A stretch of 49,594 nucleotides of DNA from Micavibrio sp. UBA2705. GTDB lineage: Bacteria; Pseudomonadota; Alphaproteobacteria; Micavibrionales; Micavibrionaceae. The position numbers and the translations under genes were made by a program. The stretch is taken from the NCBI GenBank assembly GCA_002354205.1, contig DELD01000067.1:1-49594 (forward strand), written 5' to 3'. Of the stretch, positions 33,989 through 42,519 are shown in pieces. How positions within the stretch are numbered: the stretch's first letter is position 1; each line of letters begins with the position of its first letter. The notes beneath the pieces are model-generated. The model worked only from the letters and a program-made list of their open reading frames with translations. It searched no databases and was not told where the DNA came from.

Positions 33989-35392
33989 ATGAGTGAGCAT
34001 AAACACGTTAATGTCGAACAGGAAACTGGCGTTTACTACGCCCCGTGGGAAAAGACGGCGGACCGTATTTTAACGCCGTTCGAACACTTCATTCACCGCG
34101 AAACTACAAGTTCATTAATTCTTGTCGCGGCGACAGTGTTGGCGCTTATTCTGGCAAATAGTGTTTTTTACGAAGCATATTACCACTTCACACATATGGA
34201 TTTAGGGTTTTCTATAGGGGGCTTAACTTTGAATAAGCCACTGCATCATTGGGTGAATGATGGTTTGATGACGTTGTTCTTCTTTGTTGTCGGGCTTGAA
34301 TTGAAACGTGAGATATTGGTGGGCGAGCTTGCCAATCCGCGCAAAGCGGCTTTGCCGATTATGGCGGCGATTGGCGGTATGGCAGTGCCTGCGCTGGTTT
34401 ATTATGCGTTTAATCCCTCTGGGGCGATGGCGAATGGCTGGGCTGTACCGATGGCAACGGATATTGCGTTTGCGATTGGTTTAATGGTGATGCTGGGTGA
34501 CCGTGTGCCGCGTTCTTTAATGGCGTTTTTGGTTGCGCTTGCAATTGCCGATGATTTGGGCGCTGTGATTATTATTGCGCTGTTTTATACGGAGAACTTG
34601 CATTTGCCTGCATTGGCGATGGCGGGCGGATTTACAGCAATACTGGCCTTCTTCAACTTCATTGGCGTGCGCTGGTCTGTACCATATTTCCTGATCGCAG
34701 TATTATTATGGGTGGCGATGCTCTATTCGGGTATTCATCCGACATTGGCGGGTATTATTGGCGCTTTCGCGGTGCCAGCGCGCCCCAAATTTGACCCAGA
34801 GTATTTCCGCGAAAAAAGCATTGAGATATTAGACAAATTTGACATCAGTCATAAAGGTGGCGGTAATGTCATGACGAATGTCACGATGAAATCGCTTATC
34901 CAGTCAATGGAAGACCTTGTGCTGAGTGTCATGACACCCTTGCAGCGCTTGGAGCATATTTGGCACATGCCCGTGGCCTTCGTCGTCATTCCTGTCTTTG
35001 CTTTTTTCAATGCGGGGGTTGTTTTCAATTTTGGTAGCGTGTTTGACGGCGCTAATGCCAATGTTTTTTGGGGTATTATTTGCGGTCTCGTCTTTGGTAA
35101 ATTGATGGGCATTACTGGCGCGTGCTGGCTTGCCATTAAATTCGGTTTTGCGCAATTACCAAGCAATACAAGTTTCCGTCAGATTGTCGGCGCTGCTTTA
35201 CTTGCGGGGATTGGTTTTACTATGTCCGTCTTTATCGCGCAGCTTGCTTTCGCAGGTGACGATGAATTACTGCAAGTCGCCAAGATGGGCATCTTAATCG
35301 CGTCATTACTGTCGGGCGCAATTGGCTTCTTATGGCTGTGGTTTGCAGGTAAGAACAAGCGTTATGAATGCAGTTCAAGCTTAGCGGCATAG
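33989..35392 (+). CDS. nhaA: NhaA Na+/H+ antiporter
   Basis: A 467-residue NhaA. The helix pair ATDIAFAIGLMVMLGDRVP and LALAIADDLGAVI-like segment (here VALAIADDLGAVIIIALFYT) carries the Asp-Asp pair equivalent to E. coli Asp163-Asp164 that binds Na+ and protons. DGLMTLFFFVVGLELKRE and the C-terminal AALLAGIGFTMSVFIAQLAF are also diagnostic. It is longer than the E. coli protein (388) because of a cytoplasmic N-terminal extension and a polar insertion near residues 270-310, a form common in alphaproteobacteria. It extrudes Na+ at alkaline pH or high salt. No riboswitch or regulator gene is visible beside it; the 24-nt gap to the next membrane protein suggests co-transcription. Confidence 0.93.
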   Translation: MSEHKHVNVEQETGVYYAPWEKTADRILTPFEHFIHRETTSSLILVAATVLALILANSVFYEAYYHFTHMDLGFSIGGLTLNKPLHHWVNDGLMTLFFFVVGLELKREILVGELANPRKAALPIMAAIGGMAVPALVYYAFNPSGAMANGWAVPMATDIAFAIGLMVMLGDRVPRSLMAFLVALAIADDLGAVIIIALFYTENLHLPALAMAGGFTAILAFFNFIGVRWSVPYFLIAVLLWVAMLYSGIHPTLAGIIGAFAVPARPKFDPEYFREKSIEILDKFDISHKGGGNVMTNVTMKSLIQSMEDLVLSVMTPLQRLEHIWHMPVAFVVIPVFAFFNAGVVFNFGSVFDGANANVFWGIICGLVFGKLMGITGACWLAIKFGFAQLPSNTSFRQIVGAALLAGIGFTMSVFIAQLAFAGDDELLQVAKMGILIASLLSGAIGFLWLWFAGKNKRYECSSSLAA

Positions 35393-35415
35393 AAATAGGA
35401 TGAAGAGGCACAGGG

Positions 35416-35988
35416 ATGAAAGCTTTATTGAATCACCCGACCCATGCACAGGGTCTATATAAGTTCTTAATGTTACTTGGCGTTGTCGTCGCTTATTTTC
35501 TGTATCTGAGTTGGAAATATGATATTGCGACAGGCGGCATTGTCGCGGGGTTAACATGGAGCTTTTTTGTGCTTTGTACGCCAATTGCAGATGCGGGGTT
35601 TCTTATAGACTTCCCTGTGCGTGTAATATCAGGGTTTCGTATGGTTTTTTCAGAAATGATTGTGTGGGCATTGGCGATATTGGTCAATGTTCTCACGATG
35701 AATTTTTCGCCGGATAGTTATCAATCCAGTTTGCTTACGTCGCTGTTATATAAAATATTAACAACGCCTTGGCCGTATTGGTGTATTCCGGCTGTTTGCG
35801 CGCTTGGTACGTTTCTCTCCATCAAGTTTGGCGACGAGCTGTTAGATGTTATGCATCATAAAGACCGCGCAAAATTTCATGCGCACGGCTTTAAACATCA
35901 GGTGATTGTAATGGTTGTTTTATTTGCCGTCATATTAATCGGATATTATCACTTAATTGATACATTAGATGTCAAGCTGCCTGAATAA
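35416..35988 (+). CDS. Unknown multi-pass membrane protein following nhaA
   Basis: A 190-residue inner-membrane protein with about five helices. PIADAGFLIDFPVRVISGFR in the loop after the second or third helix and the His/Asp/Lys-rich cytoplasmic stretch FGDELLDVMHHKDRAKFHAH before the last helix are the most distinctive parts. The family looks conserved and unnamed. It starts 24 nt after nhaA on the same strand, so a role in the same ion homeostasis is plausible but not shown. Confidence 0.75.
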   Translation: MKALLNHPTHAQGLYKFLMLLGVVVAYFLYLSWKYDIATGGIVAGLTWSFFVLCTPIADAGFLIDFPVRVISGFRMVFSEMIVWALAILVNVLTMNFSPDSYQSSLLTSLLYKILTTPWPYWCIPAVCALGTFLSIKFGDELLDVMHHKDRAKFHAHGFKHQVIVMVVLFAVILIGYYHLIDTLDVKLPE

Positions 35989-36077
35989 AGTGTGAACAGA
36001 GTATGCGCAGGGGGCTTTTGTTTGCGCCGTAAACACGCTAGAGTATTTTAGTAAATTTGACACATAGGGTGAGTATC

Positions 36078-36641
36078 TTGGTTCCTACCGTACATCGTGA
36101 ACACAAACACTATGATTTAAGTAAATTCACCATCTTATTGGTTGAAGATTCTGTGTATATGCAGACGCTTATATCTTCTATGCTGAAAACCTTTGGCGTG
36201 GGTGATATTGTTGTTTGTGACGGCGCGGAAGATGCGATTAACCTGCTGACCATTATGCAGGCACGTAAGCAAAGCCGTCATATTAATAATGTTGATATTG
36301 TGCTGACAGATTGGCTGATGCCTGATGGGTCAGGGCATGAATTGTTACAATGGATCCGCGGTAATGATAAAGAAGAAATTTGCTTTTTACCTGTGGTCGT
36401 CATAAGCGGTTACACGACAGAGCGCCTTACAGGGCTGACACGTGATTTGGGCGCGAATGAAACATTGGTCAAACCGATTTCAGGTAAAACGTTAGCATCG
36501 CGGATTTGTACTGTTATCGACCATCCACGCCCGTTTATACGAACGGCAAATTTCTTTGGCCCTGACCGCCGCCGTCAGGATATGCCGTTTGAAGGCAATA
36601 ATCGCCGTTCTGCAACCCCGAACATAGTGGATATGGAATAA
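36078..36641 (+). CDS. Response regulator, stand-alone receiver
   Basis: A CheY-like receiver of about 187 residues. The fold shows the acidic pair in TILLVEDSVYMQ, the phospho-acceptor Asp in VLTDWLMPDGSG, the Ser/Thr in VVISGYTT and the conserved Lys in TLVKPISG. No DNA-binding or enzymatic output domain follows; the tail has a FFGPDRRR motif and a second NRRS, as seen in several alphaproteobacterial receivers. Start uncertain: in-frame TTG at 36078 follows GGTGAG, whereas TTG 36057 and GTG 36069 lack a spaced ribosome site. Its stop overlaps the next start by one base (TAATG), which suggests a functional pair with the HPt-like protein downstream. Confidence 0.85.
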   Translation: MVPTVHREHKHYDLSKFTILLVEDSVYMQTLISSMLKTFGVGDIVVCDGAEDAINLLTIMQARKQSRHINNVDIVLTDWLMPDGSGHELLQWIRGNDKEEICFLPVVVISGYTTERLTGLTRDLGANETLVKPISGKTLASRICTVIDHPRPFIRTANFFGPDRRRQDMPFEGNNRRSATPNIVDME

Positions 36642-37159
36642 TGAGCATAGGTGATGATGAGAATGCCCCAAAAGCGGAGCTTTATAACCGCAGCAATGCC
36701 CTAAAAGGCAAGGTTGGGCTTAATGTTCAAACCAACGCTGAAGGTCAGCTGGATCCTGAAAAAGTGCAGGAAGCCGATGCGCTGATTAAGGATATGTGCA
36801 AAGACTGCAATAAAAACATTGGCGAACAATTAGCAAGCCTTGTGCGGGCATGGGCGAGCATGGCAACGCTAGATCAAGGTGAGGCACGGACACAAAAAGC
36901 GCAGGAGGTTTTCACCTTCGCGCATGACATTAAAGACATCGCCGCATTATGTGGCTATGGCCTAGCGGCGCATTTTGCAGAATCGCTGCGCGATTATGTT
37001 ACAGAGCATTCTTTTGCAGATAAAAATCAGCGTATTATTATTCAAGCGCATATTGATGCATTGGTTGTGATTCAGAAAAATAATCTTAAAGATGATGCTG
37101 GCCCTGTCGCTGAAGAACTTAAAGAAACAGTGAAGCTTGCTATCAGCAAATATCAATAA
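36641..37159 (+). CDS. HPt-like phosphotransfer protein
   Basis: A 172-residue helical protein. FTFAHDIKDIAALCGYGLAA (about residues 89-108) matches the HPt pattern HxxKGxxxxxG, giving His93 as the candidate phospho-acceptor, with Asp in place of the usual Gly after Lys. The N-terminal 40 residues appear disordered. It is translationally coupled to the receiver gene (TAATG), so the two may form a receiver-HPt relay. No histidine kinase is visible nearby. Confidence 0.65.
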   Translation: MSIGDDENAPKAELYNRSNALKGKVGLNVQTNAEGQLDPEKVQEADALIKDMCKDCNKNIGEQLASLVRAWASMATLDQGEARTQKAQEVFTFAHDIKDIAALCGYGLAAHFAESLRDYVTEHSFADKNQRIIIQAHIDALVVIQKNNLKDDAGPVAEELKETVKLAISKYQ

Positions 37160-37194
37160 AACGCGCTTGTTACGGCGCTGTGGGGGCGCAGATT

Positions 37195-37659
37195 ATGATT
37201 TGGCTAGAAGACGATAATCAAAAGCTTGTGATTACATCATATCCATTGGTTCTAGTGACGATTGTTATCATAGTTGCGCTGATGGGCGCGGTTGCTACTG
37301 TGATTAGCGGGCAGGATGTTGCGCTGAAAGATGGCGCTATATTTTATGGGGTTATCGCGGTGTTTTTACTTATTCACCGCCGTAAGGTGAGCGTGTTTGA
37401 CCCACAGCATAAAACCATTTCCTTTACGCAAAAGAATCTTTTCATCAACCGCACAGAAACCCTTAATTTTGCAGATGTCAGCAGGTTAGAGCTTGCACAT
37501 GGGCGCGGCAGCGGCGTTGCAAAAGGCGGTGCGCTTGTGATTGTCTGCGGTGATAAGCGTCACAATATAACGGATTCCGACCTTGCGCGCGGCACCCAAA
37601 AGAATTTATCTGAAGCCTTAGCTCTTGCAAATGGGGTGTTACAGAGAGCAAAGGCGTGA
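37195..37659 (+). CDS. Small membrane protein with cytoplasmic PH-like tail, unknown
   Basis: A protein of about 154 residues with two adjacent hydrophobic helices near residues 11-60 and a soluble C-terminal half. The C-terminal part (VFDPQHKTISFTQKNLFINR, then LNFADVSRLELAHG) has the look of a short PH-like or bPH domain. I do not recognise a named family. The ATG at 37195 is chosen over GTG 37180. It lies 35 nt after the HPt-like gene on the same strand. Confidence 0.6.
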   Translation: MIWLEDDNQKLVITSYPLVLVTIVIIVALMGAVATVISGQDVALKDGAIFYGVIAVFLLIHRRKVSVFDPQHKTISFTQKNLFINRTETLNFADVSRLELAHGRGSGVAKGGALVIVCGDKRHNITDSDLARGTQKNLSEALALANGVLQRAKA

Positions 37660-37665
37660 AGGTTA

Positions 37666-37695
37666 TTGACTTTACATATTGTTTTGTGTTATGCT
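37666..37695 (+). promoter_or_regulatory. Putative sigma-70 promoter of the 171-residue protein gene
   Basis: TTGACT (37666-37671) and TATGCT (37690-37695) are separated by 18 nt and lie 38 nt upstream of the ATG at 37734. Confidence 0.4.
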
Positions 37696-37733
37696 CTTGC
37701 TCATAGATTTAAATATGATGAGGAGTGCTCCCC

Positions 37734-38249
37734 ATGAGCAAAGCTGCCAATACGGAATATGCGCGTGATATTCTCACTATCGCAAAACGAGCAAATGAGT
37801 TGTCACCAGAGGGTGCACAGACGCTTACTGATGTTTTTGAAAATCTGAATGAGGCGAATATCGTGGGCATAAGCGCGTCGCTGCCCAATGGCGAGGAACA
37901 AAATTTTATTTTGCGGGTGAATGAAGCACAATTGAATTTATCTTTGCTCAATACGGGTGTGAGAATAGAGTGTGATAATAATGCTACGCTTTGGAAAAAA
38001 CTTGAAGCTTCGCCTGAAAAAGTATCACAAAAGATTCTGACGATGGAAATGTCGATGCGCGATGGCTCTACTATCCATCGCAGTGACCCGTGGCCTTTTC
38101 CTGGGAAGTCGTGGTTAGAGGCGCATTTCTCAGACAGTAACGCGACTTCTGCGGTGCAGACTGTTATTGGAACGTTTATTGCCTTACATGGGCAGGATGC
38201 GGCCATGCAATGCCAAGAAAAACCAGCCTTACAGGCACAAATTAAGTAA
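37734..38249 (+). CDS. Unknown 171-residue cytoplasmic protein
   Basis: An acidic soluble protein with no recognised family, signal peptide or membrane helix. The N-terminal third is helical; the middle has strands (IVGISASLPNGEEQNFILRV) ending in a RSDPWPFPGKSWLEAHF segment with two Trp. GAGGAG lies 8 nt before the ATG at 37734, so the earlier in-frame codon at 37725 is not the start. A promoter-like pair is upstream, so it is likely monocistronic. Confidence 0.65.
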   Translation: MSKAANTEYARDILTIAKRANELSPEGAQTLTDVFENLNEANIVGISASLPNGEEQNFILRVNEAQLNLSLLNTGVRIECDNNATLWKKLEASPEKVSQKILTMEMSMRDGSTIHRSDPWPFPGKSWLEAHFSDSNATSAVQTVIGTFIALHGQDAAMQCQEKPALQAQIK

Positions 38250-38324
38250 GAGTGCGCTGTCATTATACTTGGCGGAGTGAAATAAAAAGCGTATTGCTAA
38301 CTGTGTAATAGCAGGGTTTGATTA

Positions 38325-38693
38325 ATGCAAAGTAATGAACAGACACAAGATAGCGGCAAAACAGTTTTGCTGCGCGGCTTAAAAAAGCGTTGTCCGCAAT
38401 GCGGCGTGGGCAAGGTTTTAAAAGGCTATTTGACGCAGCGTGAACATTGCGCGGCATGTAATGAAGATTTATCAACCATCCGCGCCGATGATGGGCCGCC
38501 TTGGCTGACGATATTGATTGTCGGGCATATTATGGCGCCTTTTATTCATTATTTTATTACCCATGATACTTTCCCGCTGCATTTGGAATTGCCGATTATG
38601 CTTGCGATGGCGAGTGTGGGGGCATTATGCCTTTTGCCTTATGCAAAGGGATTTTTCATTGCCGCGATATGGCTGACACGCCGGAAAAAATAA
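38325..38693 (+). CDS. DUF983-family protein
   Basis: A 122-residue protein of the DUF983 family common in alphaproteobacteria. Residues 23-46 form a zinc-ribbon-like pair, CPQCG and CAACNEDL, followed by DDGPPWLTILIVGHI and two membrane helices (about residues 62-110). The family DGPP motif is intact. The function is unknown. In other alphaproteobacteria such genes often lie near cytochrome oxidase or RNase R genes, but not here. Confidence 0.85.
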   Translation: MQSNEQTQDSGKTVLLRGLKKRCPQCGVGKVLKGYLTQREHCAACNEDLSTIRADDGPPWLTILIVGHIMAPFIHYFITHDTFPLHLELPIMLAMASVGALCLLPYAKGFFIAAIWLTRRKK

Positions 38694-38749
38694 AAAGGCC
38701 GCATCGTGTTATATGCAGCATTTTTATCAATGCGGCGTTAATATGTCTT

Positions 38750-39127
38750 CTATTCGACCAGAGCGTCAGCGTTTAATATGCCAAGCGTTTTTGCCAAGGT
38801 AAATTTAGCGACTAATTCATCGCGCTTGGCATGGGCGAAGGCGATGCGTGCGTTAATTTCCTCTGCATCCGCGTCAAGTATATCAAGCGTCGTGCGCTGG
38901 CCTATTTTTGCTTCCTCGCGCACGCCACTTAAGGCTTCTTGCGCGGCCTGAATTTCCAAATACCGGCTTTTGATTTGCGTGGCGGCGGCTTGGTAGCTAT
39001 GCCAATTGCTGAGAACGGCTTCTTTGATTTGGCGCTTTGTTGCTAAACTCGCGAGCCTTTGTGAAACCGTGCTTGAAACGCCCGATTTGAAGGAGGGCGC
39101 TATAAAACGTTTCCACGCCGCGATTTG
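38750..39127 (-). pseudogene. 5'-truncated TolC-family outer-membrane factor remnant
   Basis: The minus-strand frame is open from 39127 to the stop at 38750, about 125 codons, but has no usable start; a TGA lies at 39128-39130. It reads as the C-terminal end of a TolC-type efflux porin. Diagnostic parts are VREEAKIGQRTTLDILDADA (the TolC GxxTxxDVLDA block), NARIAFAHAKRDELVAKFTL, and the LAKTLGIL ending. Full TolC proteins have about 450 residues, so roughly 330 N-terminal residues including the signal peptide are missing. The break lies at or before 39130, next to the inverted repeat and ankyrin gene. It is a remnant left by deletion, recombination or insertion. Confidence 0.75.
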
Positions 39128-39194
39128 TCATGAATATAAACAAATATGCGCAGCATTATTATATAGGAAGGCTGTTTAATAAAATCTCGAAGCC

Positions 39195-39233
39195 TATTGA
39201 CTTACCATAAAATATTGTTATGGTAAGTCAATA
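39195..39233. repeat. Perfect 16-bp inverted repeat with embedded promoter
   Basis: The arms TATTGACTTACCATAA (39195-39210) and TTATGGTAAGTCAATA (39218-39233) are exact reverse complements around a 7-nt loop. The left arm contains TTGACT, which with TATGGT at 39219-39224 (16-nt spacing) gives a plausible sigma-70 promoter 46 nt before the ankyrin ATG. With only about 5 GC pairs per arm and no T-run it is an unlikely terminator. An operator covering the promoter, or a recombination site at the TolC break, are the main options. Confidence 0.65.
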
Positions 39234-39270
39234 AAGTTGTCTATAAAAAAACAGCTAATGGGGACAGAAG

Positions 39271-42200
39271 ATGAAAGAATCAGTACACAACGCTTTAGAA
39301 GCCTTAAAAACACTTATCTCAGAACAAAAACTATGCGAAGACGACGCAGCGCTGCTACAAAAGCTCGCCCCGAGCCTTGCTGTGCGTTTAGAACAATCTG
39401 GTGCAGATATTGACGTTGCAAGCTTAGTGGCGCATCTCGAAAAAGGCGCATCACATGTCTCTGCCCAAATAAAAAACTTAAAAGGCAGTCCACAGAGTAA
39501 ACGCACATATAAAGATGTTATCAAAGCGATGCATGCGCGTGATAGAGCCTTGATGGAACAAAAAGAGGTTCAAAAAGAGGCGCAAAGCCAGTCAATAAAG
39601 GAGTTGTCCAGATATGAGCAACTGATGCAATATATACAAAATGGCGATGTTGAGAAATTTACGCTGTTGCTTGAAGAGGATCGCGGTATTGGGTATTCCA
39701 AGCTTTTTGTAGCTGCTTTGGAGCATCAGCAAGTAGAAATCGTCAAATATTTTATAGATCATAATAAAGATGATGGTTACGCTAACGCCTTGTATGAGCG
39801 CCTTCTCGCTGATAATGCAACGAATGATATCTGCGCATATTTTTTACAAAGCATCGCATGTCCTGAAGAAAGAGTAAAATCCGCAGGAAGGATTTTGGTT
39901 CATGCTTGCATAAGCAATAAACCTAACATAGTAAGATATGCATGGTCACAGCACCTTCAAGATGGCCTGCTCACACCTGAAATGCAAGAAACATGCGAAA
40001 CGCAGGCTTTTCATCACGCTATAGAAAATGGTCATGTCGCGGTGACACGGTTTTTGATAGAAAATGGACGTTATTTTGAACAGCATAAAAATGCATATTT
40101 GTTGCTAGCGGCGCGGCGTGGCCAGCGTAAAGTCATGCGATTAATTCATGCAGAGAATGCAGATATGGATGCGGCTATAACGCTGACAAATGGCAGTGAT
40201 GAAAGCGCAGTGGTCTGCGCGTTTCAGAAAGGTCATTTTGGTGTCGTCAAAGATCTGATCGCTAAAGGCGCGCAATATAACAAGGAAGATTTTCTTGCTG
40301 GTTGCATTACGCGACATAATTTTAAAATGGCAGATTATTTTATCGCGCGAGGGGCAGATCCAGAAAATCACATTGAATCGATCACGCAAAGCGCACATTT
40401 CCTTGCGCGCTTAGATGTCTTAGAAAAATACGTCAATTTTGAAAGTTTAGCCGCGCGCCCAGAAATTGTCGCAAAGATGGTCAGAAGCGCTCTGCACTAT
40501 AAATGTCTACATGTTCTTGATGACTTAATACGGCGCGGCATAGATTTTGAAATAACGCCAAAACATATTGAAGAGGCTATTTACTATCACAGGACAGATA
40601 TCTTTAAGTTCTTAATTAAAAACAATTATGTAACGGCGCAGCAGCCTGCATTGTTAGACAAACTTCTTTCTAAAACGATAGAAAACGAAGAGTGGGATTT
40701 TGCGAAGCTTTTAATCGCAAAGGGCGCAGATATACGCAGCAATAATGACCAGTTCATTTTGCGAGCGGCTGCACAAAAGCAGTGGAAACTGGTTAAATAT
40801 GCAGTGAAGAAAGGCGCGGATATACGAGCCAGTAATGACCAAGCGTTGCAGGAGGCTGTTTATGCGGGATCGTGGGATATGGTTAAGTATTTAGTTAAAC
40901 ACAAAGCGAATATACATGTTGAGGATGATTGGGCACTGCGCAAGGCGGCAGAGCAGGAGCAGTGGAAATGGGTTAAATACCTTGCTGCAAACGGGGCAAA
41001 TATCAATGCGGGTAACGGTGTAGCATTGCGCTGTGCGGTGAAAAGTGGGCAGTGGTCGTTAATGTGTGAGTTGGTGGATAGGGGCGCGGATATACGCGTT
41101 TCGAATGATTCTGCCGTGCGTATTGCAATATCATTACAAGATGATAAGTTCTTAAAATACTTGACCGAAAAGGGCGCAAATTTGCGTGTGAATGATAGCT
41201 GCGTTTTGTCTAAAGCGGCAGAAGATGTACGGTGGAACCTTATACCATATCTTATTGAGCATGGCGCAAAAATTAGCGATTGTCCGAACATTATGTTACC
41301 TATAGCGGCGATACGTGGTGGTCGCTTGGATATGTTAGAGCTTTTTCTAGAAAATGGAGCGTATAAGCAGAAGCATGAGTATGAGATGCTTTTGTGCGCA
41401 CTGAAGGAAAATCAGCACGAGATCATGGCTTTCTTACAGAATAAATTTCCTGATTGTCCTGCGTTTACGGGTCATTCCTTATATGAGTCTCTAAGACACG
41501 TTGATGTTAAGATGCTAAAAATTTCTGCGGATCAGATTGATGAAGAGGAACTATACTCTATGCGGAATTTGGACATGCTCTCTGCGCATCATAATTGGCC
41601 TGTTGCACAATATTTGATCGATAATGATGTAAAGGGGCGCTTTGATACGGATTATGTCGCGAAAGTGCAGAAAAAGATTGATTGTGTGAATAAATGGAAA
41701 AAACTGCACCCAGAATTTGATTGCCCAAAGCATATAGAAACAGCGAACCCTTCTTATTTTAAGATGAATGCCTATCATGAAGTATATGCGATGTTCGAAG
41801 ACGAAGTGAAAGAGGCAATAGGGCGTGTTAATCCGGCATATTGCTATATGTTAAGCGCTTTATTTGGCAGCGGTGAGCGCGTTTTGCAATATTTAGATAA
41901 ATGGGGACGTTTAGGCACTCATTCAGGCGCGCTGCATGATTGTGCGCAGGGTATTTCCATTCCGCACGCAGATGGTGTGGATATGAAGGCATGGGGCGAT
42001 GCGGTGTTGAAACATGGGCCCAAAATGGCCAGATTATTACAATTCGCTGAACATATTCCACAGCCGTTGAAATCAAGCGATGGTAAAAGTTGGTCATATA
42101 CAGAAACCAACAAAGAAGCCGCAAAACACGTTTATAAACAAGGGGCTGAAAATCAAGAACTCGCACAGTTAGCGTATCAGTTTAAATGGAATGAAAAGCA

Positions 42201-42519
42201 TTTCGAAAGAGGCTTAGCCCTCGCAGAAGAATATGCAGAGCGTTTTGGTGCAAATGATAACCCAAAAGACCTGCAGCGCATCCCTGATGTGACGTTAGAC
42301 GGGGCTTTATTTGACAAGCCAAAATATAACTTTCGTAAGTTAGAAGATGGCGATTTACGCGGTTTATTCCTTGGTGAGTATACGGATTGCTGTCAACATT
42401 TGGCAAATCAGGGCGCGCCTTGCGCTGAGCATGGTTTTTTATCTGAAAATGGTGGATTTTACGTTGTTGAAGACAAAGAAACGCGGAATGTTGTAGCGCA
42501 AAGTTGGGCTTGTTTTTGA
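39271..42519 (+). CDS. Large ankyrin-repeat protein, frame cut near its C-terminus
   Basis: A 1082-residue open frame. Residues 1-115 are helical, with a polar Lys/Gln/Glu-rich linker. Ankyrin-like repeats run from about 125 to 760, best at 483-672, where six units share the pattern GADIRxxND-xALxxAAxxxxW-xxVKYLxxK. The region from about 1000 on is a separate Cys/His-containing domain (LFLGEYTDCCQHL, CAEHG, GGFYVVED, VAQSWACF). The frame stops at TGA 42517-42519 in a T5 run. The expected rest of that domain continues in the next frame (listed separately), so the last part of the product is missing unless a +1 frameshift occurs. No signal peptide is seen. Ankyrin proteins usually mediate protein contacts, and in host-associated bacteria are often effectors. 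The region looks acquired, beside a TolC scar. Confidence 0.85.
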   Translation: MKESVHNALEALKTLISEQKLCEDDAALLQKLAPSLAVRLEQSGADIDVASLVAHLEKGASHVSAQIKNLKGSPQSKRTYKDVIKAMHARDRALMEQKEVQKEAQSQSIKELSRYEQLMQYIQNGDVEKFTLLLEEDRGIGYSKLFVAALEHQQVEIVKYFIDHNKDDGYANALYERLLADNATNDICAYFLQSIACPEERVKSAGRILVHACISNKPNIVRYAWSQHLQDGLLTPEMQETCETQAFHHAIENGHVAVTRFLIENGRYFEQHKNAYLLLAARRGQRKVMRLIHAENADMDAAITLTNGSDESAVVCAFQKGHFGVVKDLIAKGAQYNKEDFLAGCITRHNFKMADYFIARGADPENHIESITQSAHFLARLDVLEKYVNFESLAARPEIVAKMVRSALHYKCLHVLDDLIRRGIDFEITPKHIEEAIYYHRTDIFKFLIKNNYVTAQQPALLDKLLSKTIENEEWDFAKLLIAKGADIRSNNDQFILRAAAQKQWKLVKYAVKKGADIRASNDQALQEAVYAGSWDMVKYLVKHKANIHVEDDWALRKAAEQEQWKWVKYLAANGANINAGNGVALRCAVKSGQWSLMCELVDRGADIRVSNDSAVRIAISLQDDKFLKYLTEKGANLRVNDSCVLSKAAEDVRWNLIPYLIEHGAKISDCPNIMLPIAAIRGGRLDMLELFLENGAYKQKHEYEMLLCALKENQHEIMAFLQNKFPDCPAFTGHSLYESLRHVDVKMLKISADQIDEEELYSMRNLDMLSAHHNWPVAQYLIDNDVKGRFDTDYVAKVQKKIDCVNKWKKLHPEFDCPKHIETANPSYFKMNAYHEVYAMFEDEVKEAIGRVNPAYCYMLSALFGSGERVLQYLDKWGRLGTHSGALHDCAQGISIPHADGVDMKAWGDAVLKHGPKMARLLQFAEHIPQPLKSSDGKSWSYTETNKEAAKHVYKQGAENQELAQLAYQFKWNEKHFERGLALAEEYAERFGANDNPKDLQRIPDVTLDGALFDKPKYNFRKLEDGDLRGLFLGEYTDCCQHLANQGAPCAEHGFLSENGGFYVVEDKETRNVVAQSWACF

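Noticed and set aside
38700..38740. CCGCAT...ATGCGG arms after the DUF983 gene as a terminator
   Set aside because: The stem is only six pairs with a long loop and no T-run after it.
39271..42519. Prophage or transposon carrying the ankyrin gene
   Set aside because: No integrase, transposase, target-site duplication or tRNA was found on either side; only the TolC scar and the dyad repeat support a rearrangement.
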